Below are positions 44,258 to 55,510 of a stretch of DNA of 64,000 bases, one piece after another. The stretch's first letter is position 1. Every line of letters begins with the position of its first letter. The stretch spans positions 806,001 to 870,000 of the forward strand of contig JANEZZ010002064.1 in assembly GCA_026122225.1 (NCBI GenBank). The letters run 5' to 3'. The stretch is from Heloderma charlesbogerti (lineage: Eukaryota > Chordata > Lepidosauria > Squamata > Helodermatidae). The translations under genes were made by a program, and so were the position numbers. A model generated the notes under the pieces. The model had not been told where the DNA came from and searched no databases. It saw only the letters and a program-made list of their open reading frames with translations.

Positions 44258-44340
44258 AAACTCTGCAGGGGTGAGATTTGAATTCAGGTCTCCCCAGTCC
44301 TAAATAGAACTCTTTCTATGCTGGACCACATTGGCTTTCA
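43915..44340 (-). repeat. tRNA-derived SINE split by an element (minus orientation)
   Basis: 'ccacaaccttgtgaggtaag' and 'acaagcccagggaccacac' precede, and 'gatttgaattcaggtctccc' and 'ctggaccacattggctttca' follow, the insert at 44029-44257. Confidence 0.75.
44029..44257. mobile_element. 229-bp GGGTGCTT-terminus element
   Basis: Ends 'gggtgcttccagagggagg' and 'cctcatctgaaagcaccc' mirror each other. TAA precedes it (44026-44028) and AAA follows. It contains 'agacagaagaagccgtgg', shared with 38239-38586, and carries an AATAAA near its right end. Confidence 0.75.
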
Positions 44341-44773
44341 ACCTCAGTGCTTATATTGAACCGATTCAAAGCTCACTGACATCAGTCTAGCCTTGGGATT
44401 GTCTAGCTTGCCTGAAACAGTCTGCTCCATTTTGCACTAGTGATACTTTCTGCACAAAGAACACCTCTTCATCTGAGGATTGGCAGAGCACATTTGACCC
44501 CCACCCCTGCAAAAAATAACAGAGATTATTTTGACTTCCTCCCCTTTTCTCCATGTCATTACAAATTCACACTGGCCACATACACAACACTTGGGCTATA
44601 GAGTTGGCTAGAAAAAAGATGATTGGTCCACAAAGTTTGAAAGCCCCTCCCACACACATCCAGCTTTGGTCCCAAACCTAGATTTTAGAATTTCTTGCTG
44701 GCTGCCTGAAAAGGATAAGCAGGAGGAGCGCAGAAATTAAAAAAAAATTGAGCTATCCACCCTCCATCTACTT

Positions 44774-44941
44774 CAACCTCCCCTAACCTGCCGCCCTCCA
44801 GTTGTGTTGGATGGCAATTCCTGTCATCCTAAGCCAGCATGGTCATCGACTATCCCACTTTCCTGCCAGCCATTGGCCATGCTGGCTGGGAGGATGGTGG
44901 GATTTGTCCAACACTTGTGGGCACCAGGTTGAGGAAGGCTG
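44774..44941. mobile_element. Short hAT-like MITE with 8-bp duplication
   Basis: Ends 'caacctcccctaacctg' and 'caggttgaggaaggctg'. Flanks ATCTACTT (44766-44773) and ATCTAACT (44942-44949) agree at six of eight positions. The centre is enlarged relative to other copies. Confidence 0.7.
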
Positions 44942-45284
44942 ATCTAACTTAACAGAAAAATCTGATTATTTTCTTGAAGATCTTGCTTTGATTATTCCAT
45001 TCTCTTTATTTAAAAGGAAGTACAACTTTTAGAATATTTCAGTTGACCTTCTACAAGTTAGTAAAATAAAGGTATAGCCTGTACAGTTGTTCGTTGACAA
45101 TCTGACTAAAGATGTTGTGACCTGGGAGAGGGGGGTGAATGAAATTCCATATAAAGAGCATTATACAAATACATTCCTGTTCTGTATGTGGCTTCTTTCT
45201 TAATTATGTGGCTGTGTTTTGTGCATGCACACGAACAGTTAAATAGCAATTTTTAAACCTCTCTGAACCAAAGTTCTCTGGTCA

Positions 45285-45375
45285 ATGTACAAACCAAAGA
45301 GAGCTTCTGCTATTGGACAGTATAGAAATGAAATTAAATGAATGAATGAATAAATAAATAAAATAAAAACATAAA
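45285..45375 (+). repeat. L2-clade LINE 3' tail
   Basis: 'agagagcttctgctattgga' then 'cagtatagaaatgaaat' and an (AATA/AATG)n tail; same terminus as 20833-20922. Confidence 0.75.
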
Positions 45376-45379
45376 ATAT

Positions 45380-48300
45380 AGAATAAAAATAAAATAGGAA
45401 AGTTGCCATAAGGAAATGTCTTCATGTGGAATAGAATAAGATCTCTTTCGGGCTCTTTGGCTTGTCCTTATTACATACCAGAACTGAATGCTTTATACCT
45501 CAAAAAGCTAGAAACTAAAGATATTAGGTGGTTGTATATAATGGCACACTTATTCTGAATGACTACCAAATTCAAAGAAAGTTAGGCACACCGAAGTCTT
45601 GCTGAAGTTAGTACACCTAATGGGACAATCCTACGCAGAACTAAGTTACATTCAGTGGAGAACTTACTCCCTGGTAAGTGTGCATCAATACTACTGGGTT
45701 TGATGGTATCTATCTAGGCACACCCAGGCTCCTCTGGATTATGCCAGTGTCTTTACAACCAGAAAGTAAGTCTACCATTTTCTGTGAAACACACAAAGCT
45801 CTCTACATCTGCCTCCAGTCAACAACTAATTTTTAACAGGAGCCATATTTTCCTTTGAGCAAAGGTCATATTGCCCATGGCAATATTCACTACGCCCACT
45901 GACTCTCATTGGAGTGGGAATCTCTGCTAAAATGCTTCTTGTTCATTGTGGTCTCTATAACAGCTTTTATGGAGTATGTGGCAGACAATTTTTAATTGCA
46001 CATGTCTTGCTTTTTCTAACGGCATCTTCAGTTAAATAATGAAAAGGAAAAACAGGTAGCACAAGCCTAAACATGTTTACTTAGAAGTAAGTGCCACTGA
46101 ATTCAAAGGGATTTAGGCTACAATCCTGTTTAGACAGAAAAAAGCTCCTACAATTCCCAGCATGTCCCAGCCAGCCCTCTTGGCTGGGGCATGCTGGGAA
46201 TTGTCGGACCTTTTTCTGCCTCAACATGCATAGGATTACACTCAGCCTTATAGTGCAATCCTATGAATGTCTACTCAAAAACAAATCCCACTGAATTTAA
46301 CAGAGCTTACTCTCTGGTAGGTATGTAAGAGAGTGCAACTTTAATTAGTCTTCTTGAATTTGCTATTAATAGTCAAACTATGGTAATTGTTTACATATTC
46401 TATGCTAGAATTGTGCTAGATGTTTACACAGAAATATAGAAGTAATACAAATCCCTGCCCAGTGGGACAACAATCCAAGGCAGATTAGCAGATGACAATT
46501 TCCCCAATAAGGGATATTTTACATTTATAGTATCTGGTTTGTGGAGTACTAATGTTCTGAACAGAACATGTACGAAGACAACTTACCCCAGAAGCATACA
46601 TTGAAATGGGAAGTACACCCATTTATTACCTAGTTGATGTAACAAGGTGGTTTAAGGCATAATTATTACATTAAGAGATTGTAAATTGATGTCTGTATTG
46701 CCACAATGTGATGCAATCAACACACAATAGGACATCATCCCTGCCTAGAAGGCTAACAATTTGCATGATTAGACAAGCCCTGGTTTACCGGAAGAGTCAG
46801 GAATCGACGGGTTGCCACTTTTTTCCCTCTGGCCCTGCTCCTGTGCCTTTTAAGAGTAACCTGACAAAATTAAGCAAAGCTTCACCTACTTAATCCCCTC
46901 CCCCTGCCCTTGTGGTCAGGTTGATGTTAAAGGCAGAGGGGCAAGGCAAGGGGAGGAAGTGCCAACAATAGTGTGGATGGATTAGTAGCCAGAGGAGATA
47001 AATGCATCTTGAGGAGGGAGTTGAAGAAGTAGATGCTTTGACAAACAGAGAGAGGTAGGCTGATTCAGCGGTGGGGAGCTTCATCGCAAAAGGCAGAAAG
47101 ATGGAAGAAAGTCACCATGTTCATAGTCTAGACAGACCTGTGCTTTTAACAGCTGAGAGATGGGCAGAAACCCAACAGTGGCCACTCCCCCCTATCTCCA
47201 TGGGAACAAAAGTCATACTTGCTGAATTTCTTCTGACTGTCACGCAGGTGCAAAAGATCCAGAGCAGGAGTGGGCAGAAGGAAGATCAAGATTTCCTGGT
47301 AGCTTTTTGGCTGATTTCCAATAATCAGCCAAGGTTTTTGGCTCCCAACTGTTTAACAAAAGCAAGAACAAGTGAACTTGCTGTCCTGTGATGGAACGAA
47401 ACTTGTGGGATTAGGGACTGTGAGCTCATTTTTGGTATGGACAACAAATCCCTGGGCTGACCATGTGCTCAGAGGCACCCTTGTTCCTTAATTCTAGCCC
47501 CTCCCCCCGCCCAACTTCCCTAGGCCTGATTTTGCATGTGGCTCCAGTTGCTGGACTCAGGGTCCTAGTAAAAAACAACAATAAAGTAGAGCTTGTATCA
47601 GCAAAAGAGAACTGGCACCCCTAGGAGTAGGAAGAAGGGGAGGGTAGATATTTCCTTGAATAAACATCCTACTTACTGCTTTGTTCATCAAGGAGCCCTG
47701 AGGAACAATGTACTTACCTGAAACTGCTGACTCATTGGCCATAATGCAGGGGATGGAGAGAGGAGTCCTTTGCCTGAGGGGAATTGTTTCAACCTGTATT
47801 TGTGCATGTAGGAAACAAAGGCTGTGTCCTAATTGTGCTGGCTGGATTAAAATGGGATTTGACATTAATTCAACCATTTCCCACTGTATGTTATCATCCA
47901 GCACACTTAGTCCAATGGCGTTTAAAGGCGATCATGTACTCTTTGGAGGAGGCTCAGTTGCTGTCTAGAACAGATGTTGAACACAAGCCTCCTATAAGTT
48001 GCTGCTTATAGGAATGTGTAACAACACATCTGGATTTAACACCCAAAAAACCATCTTGAGTTCATTGGCCATGGATGGATGAAGAACTTCAAGATCCAAA
48101 CTTCAAACCAAGGCAAGTAACAATAGCAGAGTTGCAGGTCTGCTTTCCCTCTTTTGAACTGTGAAAGTTGCATTGCTGTGGGTGACTAGGGAGCAAGGAA
48201 TTATACACACACACTTTTATAGTGTATTTGTATTGCATTTTTAATCCGATCAATAACAAATGTATTTATTTTAAGGATTTGGTGTTCATCTGAAGCAAAA

Positions 48301-49400
48301 ATATCCTATTTCTTGAACTTGCGTGGGTGTGTATAATCTCAAGAACATTCTCCTAACTTGAATCTGCTTGCAAAAATTGGGAGGGGTTTTTCCTCGGCAG
48401 ATTTGATTCCACCCCCTCCAGCATTCCAATTATGGATGCTATTGGATTTAGGAGAGAAAAAATATGGTGTGAAAGTACATACTTTGGCAAGATGATAGCT
48501 AACATAAATATTGATTATTCTAAAATGCTTTCTCATAAGACAGAAGACTTCATTTTATAAAGATAGCCTTCAAAATCTGATCGAAAAGAATGTGAAACTT
48601 CTTAAACATTCAAATTGTGAAACTTTGCCATATTCCAAAATTCCACCCATTTTACAAGCCCATATCTTTGTGAAACTCCCTGCAACAACCACACAAAATG
48701 CATAAGGTGAAATACTGCTATAGCAATTGCAAATGAAGAATTAACTTAGGCAATCCTAGGGCAGTAACTGTGTGATTGAATTCATTGGTACCTGGTCTCA
48801 GTCAATGCAACTAAAATTTGAATAGCTAATTTGCTGACGGGAAGCTCTATCAATTGAATCAGGATGTAAATGCACTTAAGGGCTTTATGCAAAGCTTAAC
48901 AAAAGAAGCTATCTTCCAACCATTTGTTGTCAAGCGGGCCATGGGACTTCATCACAATAAGGAATTTGGAGACTGTGGTTGAAATTGATTAAGTTCAAAT
49001 GGGTGTGTGCAGGCAAAAGATTGAAACATGAAAAGAAATCCAATGAGTGTTAGAAACATATCCCAGTCTGGTGTCAGGTTGGGGCTGTGTGCTTGGAATA
49101 CATTTTTGTGTTCTTAAATTGGATAACACAGCAAAACCATTATATGCAATATCACCAATTAATTGCTGATGTGAATGGTCACTTTGCTTATTATGTTTTA
49201 CTTACAATTGTCACAGATTTTTTTTTTGCATTTCATTGACATTTGGCTCTGTTCCCCCTCTCCCCGCACGCCCATACTTGGCACACCAGAGGATAACTCC
49301 TTCATGGATCTCATGAAATGTGCTCTAGTCCACAAAAGCCAATACTAAATCTGCTAGTCTTTAAGGTGCCATAAGACTCTTTGTTGTTTTGCGGTAAGTT
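45380..49400. other. Intergenic stretch right of MYL9, few features
   Basis: AATCCTA-type palindromes occur near 45625-45690 and 46250-46340, and the element at 46116-46247 lies here. 49310-49395 is a decayed copy of the GGTGCC-type dispersed repeat. Otherwise I see no coding region; the open frames of 60-115 codons lack any recognisable similarity. Confidence 0.4.
46116..46247. mobile_element. TTTAGACAGAAA palindrome with TTA duplication
   Basis: 'ggctacaatcctgtttagac' on the left and its mirror 'aacatgcataggattacac' on the right enclose 'cagcatgtcccagccagccc'. TTA flanks both sides (46113-46115 and 46248-46250). AATCCTA-type 80-bp repeat sequence abuts both flanks. Confidence 0.8.
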
Positions 49401-49404
49401 ATGA

Positions 49405-49640
49405 GGCTTAGCGTGTGTGGGGTGCATGCGGCTGTCATTCTGAATATGTGATCAAGGGTTAAGTGTGGGTTGTTTAACCCTCGATTAATCCACGATGGCT
49501 GGGTTCACAAGCCATGCCACAACTCCTGATCACCCTGGTCAGAGGTTGCATATTCAAAATGGCAGCTGCACACACTGAAGCCAATTGTGGGTTAATTATC
49601 CCACGAAAACTCACCATGTCATGAGAACTGGGTCATTTTG
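49405..49640. mobile_element. GGGCTG-type inverted-repeat element, copy 4 (diverged)
   Basis: 'gtgtgggttgtttaaccctc' and 'gccaattgtgggttaattat' with inner 'gctgggttcacaagccat' resemble the copies at 31016 and 33248. Ends are unclear. Confidence 0.5.
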
Positions 49641-50029
49641 TCCCATGGTCACCTCTGATCAAACAAGTTTTGCAGACAGTACAAAACTCAGGTGCAACAG
49701 TGCGTTGTTGACACCACAACTCAAACTGCCTTACAGAGCAATTTTTTGTAATTCTACGCAAATGTAAATCCCACTGATTTCAGTGGGACTTATTCCCAGG
49801 TAAGTGGGTATAGGATTGTAGCCTAAAATTCTCTGGAAAACCTACTGCGTTTCACCAGCCTTGTTCTGTCTCTAGGTGTGTAAACAGTGCCTTGATTTAG
49901 ATCTGGAAAAATCCAGCTTTGTATCGTTATTGGGTTTCAACTAACTCACTGGTTAGTTTTAGGCAAACCTTTATCTCTCAGCCAAACTTATCTCACAACC
50001 TTTATTAGGTCAACTGTAATATCACCCCC

Positions 50030-50260
50030 AAATTTTGCAAACTTTGGACATCTTAGATCTCTTCAGGTGAGATGGTCTCTCCCCACCCCGCTAACCCCCC
50101 GCAACTTGTCTTTCATAACATCTTGACTGATGAAGCGATCAGGAGATATCGAAAGCGTGCACAATAATTTTGTGGTATTTTGGTTGGCCTAATTGAAGTG
50201 CATAGTTTTAGAAAACATGGATTTTGGAACTTTTCTTATGATCAACATGTCTAACTTTGT
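50030..50260 (+). repeat. Dispersed repeat with hammerhead-like core, second type
   Basis: It contains CTGATGA (50127-50133), a 6-bp imperfect stem pair (GCGATC/GATATC), GAAA (50151-50154) and then 'gcgtgcacaataattttgtg'. It ends 'ggattttggaacttttctta', a terminus repeated near 58180-58205. Confidence 0.55.
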
Positions 50261-50470
50261 GTGTGTGTTTTTCCTCACAAGATTGTTGTAAGAATAAATG
50301 GCAACAGTGCTATCATAATTATAGTTAGCATTAGTACATTTTTAATGTTGCTTTTCCTCCAAGGAACTCAGGGCAACAATCTCCCCCTCACAAAACAACC
50401 TTGTGAGGTAGGTGTGGCTCCATCAAAAATCCCTCAGTAAACTTCATACTGCAATGGGTCTCTCTAATCA

Positions 50471-50729
50471 AGTGTTCCGCAATCTGGTGTCCTCCATCTG
50501 TGTTGGACTACAGCTCCCAACCCCCACCCCACTCTGGGGATTATAGGAGTTGTAGTCCAACACAGATGGAGGGCACTAGGGATAAAATCCAATATATGTC
50601 TTACTTAGAGTAGACCCACTGAAATATATGGAACTTGAGTTAGTCATGACTAACTTAAGTCATTTATTTCAATGGGTCTAATCTAAGTAGGTCTTACATT
50701 GGATTTTACCCCAGGTTGGGAAAGGCTGC
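50471..50729. mobile_element. hAT-like MITE split by a palindrome
   Basis: 'gtgtcctccatctgtgttgg' and 'gtagtccaacacagatggag' are the arms. The right terminus 'aggttgggaaaggctg' appears only after the inserted palindrome. Confidence 0.75.
50581..50712. mobile_element. GATAAAATCC palindrome inside the hAT-like MITE
   Basis: 'gataaaatccaatatatgtc' mirrors 'tacattggattttacc', and the inner arms 'acttagagtagacccactga' and 'ttcaatgggtctaatctaag' complete the hairpin. AGG is repeated at the junctions. Confidence 0.75.
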
Positions 50730-50752
50730 TAGTCCATTCTAACCAGTACACT

Positions 50753-52399
50753 GTTGTTCTTGTTAAGTCATGTCCAACTCTTCGTGACCCCATGGACCAT
50801 AGCACACCAGGCCTTCCTGTCCTCTGCTCTTTCCCGGAGTGTGCTCAAGTTCATATTCATTGCATCGGTGATGCTATCTAGCCATCTCATCCTCTGCCGT
50901 CCCCTTCTCCTTTTGCCTTCAATCTTTCCCAGCATCAGGGTCTTTTCCAGGGAGTTTTCTCTTCGCATTAGGTGGCCAAAATATTTGAGCTTCAGCTTCA
51001 GTATCTGTCCTTCCAATGAGCAGTCAGGGTTGATTTCCTTTAGGATGGACTGATTTGACCTCCTTGCAGTCCAGGGGACTCATAAGAGTCTTCTCCAGCA
51101 CCACAGTTCGAAGGCATCAATTCTTTGGCGTTCAGCCTTCCTTATAGTCCAGCTCTCACATCCATATGTTGCTACTGGGAAAACCATAGCCTTGATTATG
51201 CGGACCTTTGTCGGCAAGGTGATGTCTCTGCTTCTCACTATGCTGTCTAGGTGTGCCATAGCTTTCCTCCCAAGGAGAAAGCGTCTTTTAATTTCGTGGC
51301 TACAGCCACCATCTGCGGTGATCTTGGAGCCCAAGAAAATAAAATCTGTCACTGCTTGCATTTCTTCCCCTTCTATATGCCAGGACGTGATGGGGCCAGA
51401 TGCCATGATCTTAGTTTTTTTAATGTTGAGTTTCAAACCAGCTTTTGCACTCTCCTCTTTCACCCTCAACAAGAGGCTCTTTTCTACCAATGGGGTGGTA
51501 TCGTCTGCGTATCTGAGGTTGTTGATAATTCTCCTGGCAATCTTAATTCCAACCTGTGATTCATCCAACCCGGCGTTTCTCATGATGTACTCTGCATATA
51601 AATTAAATAAGCAGGGTGACAATATACAACTTTGTCGTACTCCTTTCCCAATTTTGAACCAGTCGGTTGTTCCATGTCCAGTTCTTACTGTTGCTTCTTG
51701 ACTCTCGTACAGGTTTCTCAGGAGACAGGTAAGGTGGTCTGGTACTCCCATCTCTTTCAGAATTTGCCACAGTTTGTTGTGATCCACACAATCAAAGGCT
51801 TTAGCGTAGTCAATGAAGCAGAAATAGACGTTTTTCTGGAATTCTCTTGCTTTCTCCATGATCCAACGAATGTTGGTGATTTGATCTCTAGTTCCTCTGC
51901 CTCTTCGAAACCCAGCTCGTACTTCCGGTAGTTCTCGGTTCACATGCTGCTGAAGCCTAGCTTGTAGGATTTTGAGCATAACCTTGCTGGCATGTGAAAT
52001 GAGTGCAATTGTACGGTAGTTTGAACACTCTTTGGCATTGCCCTTCTTTGGAATTGGGATGTAAACTGACCTTTTCCAGTCTTGTGGCCACTGTTGAGTG
52101 TTCCAAATTTGTTGGCATATTGAGTGCAGCACTTTAACAGCATCATCTTTTAGGATTTTAAATAGCTTAGCTGGAATACTGTCATCTCTGCTAGCTTTGT
52201 TGTTAGTAATGCTTCCTAAGGCCCACTTGATTTCACTCTCTAGGATGTCCGGCTCAAGTTCAGTGACCGCACTATCATGGCTATCAGGGACATTCAGATC
52301 TTTCCTGTATAGTTCTTCTGTGTATTCTTGCCACCTCTTCTTAATCTCATCTGCTTCTGTTAGGTCCCTGCCTTCTTTGTCCTTTATCATGCCCGTCTT
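50753..52399 (-). mobile_element. Young BovB LINE, 5'-truncated, nearly open reading frame
   Basis: A perfect 12-bp duplication, AACCAGTACACT, flanks it at 50741-50752 and 52400-52411. A 436-codon frame (52390-51080) covers the RT domain, with FIDYAKAFDCVDH, the GVRQ block (followed by SCILSP instead of GCILSP) and NNLRYADDTT. After the YADD box several residues are missing compared with other copies (TPLVEKSLLL). The frame stops at a TGA where the other copies have CGA, and the same frame continues to 50768, so a single CpG transition separates it from a longer ORF. It lacks the endonuclease and is immobile by itself. Confidence 0.93.
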
Positions 52400-52714
52400 A
52401 ACCAGTACACTACACTGGCTCTATAGAAATAATAATTACTATGAGTAGCTCCTGACTGACACTGTAGAACTTTATGCAAAATATTCAACATATTTATCTT
52501 CTTTCAGAGTCTCTTTTTAAAAATATATCTTCCTCCATGCATCCACCCTATGCCTGGAACCATCTTCTGAATCTAATCAAGCAATCGTTTCTTGACCTCT
52601 CTCTCTGTCGCAAACACTTCTTAGAAATTCACATATTTCCAGTAACAGCCAGCCTCATCACACTCTTCTCAAATCCACTATCAAGAGAAAACTGTAAATT
52701 GCCATCTCTTCAAA

Positions 52715-53185
52715 AGAACATTAGAAGAGCCATGCTGGATCAGACCAAGGGTCCATCTAGTTCAGCATTCTGTTCACACAGTGGCCAACTAGCTGTCAAC
52801 CGGGAACCCAAAAGCAGGGCATGAGCGCAGCAGCACCCTCCCACCCATGATCCCCAGCAACTGGTGTACATAGGCTCACTGCCTCTGCTACTGGAGGTAG
52901 CACATAGCCATCAGTAGCCATTGATATCCTTCTCCTCCATGAATTTGTCCAACCTCCTTTTAAAGCCATCCAAATTGGTGGCCATCTCTACATCTTGGGT
53001 TAGCAAATTCCATAGTTTGACTATGCGCTGTGTGAAGAAGTCCTTCCTTTTATCTGTCCTAAATCTCCCACCAACCAGCTTGATGGGATGACCCCGAGTT
53101 CTAGTATTATGAGAGAGGGAGAAAAATGTCTTCCTATGCACATTCTCCAAACCATGCACAATTTTGTATACCTCACACAATATGA
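52715..53185 (-). mobile_element. CR1-type LINE 3' end
   Basis: On the minus strand 53180-52911 encodes 89 residues typical of the CR1 C-terminus (VYKIVHGLENV, then FFTQRIVKLWN and LDGFKRRLDKFMEEK), followed by a 3' UTR ending 'ccttggtctgatccagcatg'. Only the last exon-like part of the ORF is present. It is not a host gene. Confidence 0.88.
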
Positions 53186-53346
53186 GTCGTTAGTTTAATG
53201 AAAATTTTACTAACCAATTATTTCACTCCTCAGCTCCTCCTTTATTACCTTGTTATAGTCTTTGTTCCAGATATTTGGCTGCAATAATGCAGAAAAGAGT
53301 GTTTTTGGAATGGAAGTTACTTTACGATTTGTTCTTGTTCTGAGTT

Positions 53347-54320
53347 GAGAGGAAAACTAAACTGAAACTCAATCCAGACAAGACGGAGGTACTGTTAGTG
53401 GGTGGTTCGTCTGCCCGGCTAGGTGATATTCAACCTGTTCTGGAGGGGGTTGCACTCCCCCTAAAGGATCAGGTTCATAGTTTGGGGGTGCTCTTGGATC
53501 CAGAACTGTCACTTGAGGCACAGGTGAACTCAGTGGCACGGAGCACTTTTTATCAGCTTAGGCTGGTATACCAACTACGCCCTTATCTGGACAGAGATAG
53601 CCTAGCTACAGTTATCCATGCTCTGATAACTTCTCGTCTGGATTACTGCAATGCGTTATACGTGGGGCTGCCTTTGAAAACGGTCCGGAAACTTCAGCTG
53701 GTCCAAAATAGGGCAGCAAGATTGTTAACAGGGACTGGCCTGCGAGCTCATATTACGCCAGTACTTTTCCAGCTGCACTGGCTGCCAGTCCATTTCCAGG
53801 CCCAATTCAAAGTGCTGGTGTTAACATTCAAAGCCCTTAACGTCTTGGGGTCAGGTTACCTGAAGGATCGCCTCCTCCCATATGTGCCTGCCCGGACCTT
53901 AAGATCATCATCAGCGGCCCTTCTCCGTGAGCCCTTGCCAAAGGAAGTGAGGCGGGTGGCTACTAGGAGGAGGGCTTTTTCTGTTGTGGCACCCCGGCTC
54001 TGGAATGAGCTCCCTAGTGAGGTTCGCCTGGCGCCTACATTGTACTCCTTTTGGCGCCAGGTGAAGACCTTTTTGTTTTCCCAGGCATTTTAGCATTTTA
54101 GCTTTCTAAATTTTTATCTTTGCTGTTTTAAACCTGTATTTTAAACTCCTGCACTGCTGCTAGGTTTTATTGTGGGTGTATTGTTATATTGTGGTTTTAA
54201 TGTTCTATATATTTTATATTGTTTTATTGTGTGCTGTTTGGTTTTAATTTTTGTGAACCACCCAGAGAGCTTCGGCTATTGGGCGGTATAGAAATGAAAT
54301 AAATAAATAAAAAAATAAAA
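53347..54320 (+). mobile_element. L2/CR1-clade LINE, 3' third with open C-terminal RT frame
   Basis: From 53398 to 54093 an uninterrupted frame of 231 codons encodes the end of the reverse transcriptase: the SRLDYCNALYVGLP block, LQLVQNRAARLLTG, LHWLPV and APRLWNELPSEVR. This is followed by a 3' UTR with 'agagagcttcggctattggg' and an (AATA)n tail. The element is 5'-truncated. 'aaaacta' near each end may be a target duplication. The intact frame suggests a fairly recent insertion. Confidence 0.92.
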
Positions 54321-54467
54321 ACTAGAATGCTGAAAAAATGGGAAGAATTGAAAGTCTTTCAGTGCTTTGATTCAATAAGTTTGATAATTTATTATTAATT
54401 TTAAGGCTGCAGTCCTGTACGTACATAGAAGTAATCTCCACTGAACAAAATAGAATGTACTTAGGAA

Positions 54468-54600
54468 ACACAGCATGGTGTAGTGTTAGCTGAACTTGGA
54501 CCAGGGAACCCAGGTTCAAATTCCCACTTCTCAGCTTAACCTACCTTACAGGTTTGTTATATGAATAAAATTGGAGAAGGGGAGAACCAAGTATGACCGG
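54468..54600 (+). repeat. tRNA-derived SINE, 3'-truncated
   Basis: 'acagcatggtgtagtgttag', 'acccaggttcaaattcccac' and 'ctaccttacaggtttgttat' follow the SINE order. Confidence 0.75.
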
Positions 54601-54974
54601 GAGGGGACGGGGGAAGATGGTTACTCAAGTGAATCAGTTCCCAATGCATCTTCAGAAGATCTCTTTATTAAAGGCAATTTGTAAAAACAACACAAAAATT
54701 ATACATTATAATAAGGTACAAAGTCCCATAATCGAAAGACAACCAAAATAATAAGCTATTTCAGACAAATTCTGCAATATTCACAATCACAGCTTACACA
54801 TTCTATATTTAGACAATAACATACATTACATTAAACTACACACAAATACATAATTCATAAAGCCAGGATAGAATGTAAGTAAGAGAAATATGCTAGATCA
54901 GACTAAATGTCCACACAGTTCAGCATCTTGTTTGCCATGGTGGCCAGCTAGTGGCTTTCAGGAAGCTTATTATC

Positions 54975-55226
54975 CAGGGCCGGCCCTACCATTAGGCAGA
55001 GTGAGGCATTTGCCTCAGGCAGTTGATGTTGGGTGTCATGAAAGGGCAGCCAATTGCTAGTTGTTTAATGTATTATTATTATTTGATTTTATTGCCAAGG
55101 ATGGGGAGAGGTATTTGTGGGATTTAATAATTTGGCTTGCTTTGGGTTCTATGGACCTTGACTTGGAGAGCAAAGGCATTATTTTGTGATTCGCCTCAGA
55201 CAGCAAAATGTCTTGGCCCACTCCTG
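54975..55226. mobile_element. hAT-like non-autonomous element with 8-bp duplication
   Basis: Ends CAGGGCCGGCCC and GGCCCACTCCTG, with 'aggcagagtgaggcatttg' mirrored by 'attcgcctcagacagcaaa'. Flanks TTATTATC (54967-54974) and TTATCATC (55227-55234) match at seven of eight. Same family as 14703-14970. Confidence 0.85.
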
Positions 55227-55234
55227 TTATCATC

Positions 55235-55350
55235 TCTCGGACTAACCTACCTTAAAGGGTTGTTGTGAAGATGAAATGGTGTGTGGGAGAACCATGAATG
55301 CCACCTTGAGCTTCTTAGAGGAAAGGTGGAAAATAAATATAATAAATAAT
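55235..55350 (+). repeat. tRNA-derived SINE 3' half
   Basis: 'ctaccttaaagggttgttgt', 'gccaccttgagcttcttaga' and an (AATAAT)n tail. Confidence 0.75.
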
Positions 55351-55510
55351 AATCCTAGCAGATAGTAGCCCTACCTCAAGCAAGTAATATTCACCAGCAC
55401 ATTGCTACTAAACACTTCCATTTATCTATTGTGGCATTCTCCATGAATTCATCTAATACCATTTTAAAGGCATCCAAACTAGCAGCCATCACTGCATCCT
55501 GTGGTGGTGA

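Larger units (their letters stand above)
50345..52425 (-). repeat. tRNA-derived SINE carrying three nested insertions
   Basis: The SINE 3' half ('ctccaaggaactcagggcaa', 'aaccttgtgaggtaggtgtg') is at 50345-50470 and its tRNA-like head is split between 'ctagtccattctaaccagta' (50730-50752) and 'tacactacactggctc' (52406-52421). A hAT-like MITE and a BovB interrupt it. Confidence 0.8.
54880..55510 (-). mobile_element. CR1-type LINE 3' end broken by a hAT-like element and a SINE
   Basis: 'tgctagatcagactaaatgt' to 'agtggctttcaggaagctta' is the CR1 3' UTR. The remainder ('tccatgaattcatctaatac' to 'agccatcactgcatcctg') follows only after the inserts at 54975-55226 and 55235-55350. Confidence 0.75.

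Noticed and set aside
51080..52390. 436-codon open frame as a host gene
   Set aside because: It is BovB reverse transcriptase with a target duplication and LINE tail; there is no promoter or splicing context.
53398..54093. 231-codon open frame as a host gene
   Set aside because: The sequence is the C-terminal RT region of an L2/CR1-clade LINE followed by its 3' UTR and A-rich tail.
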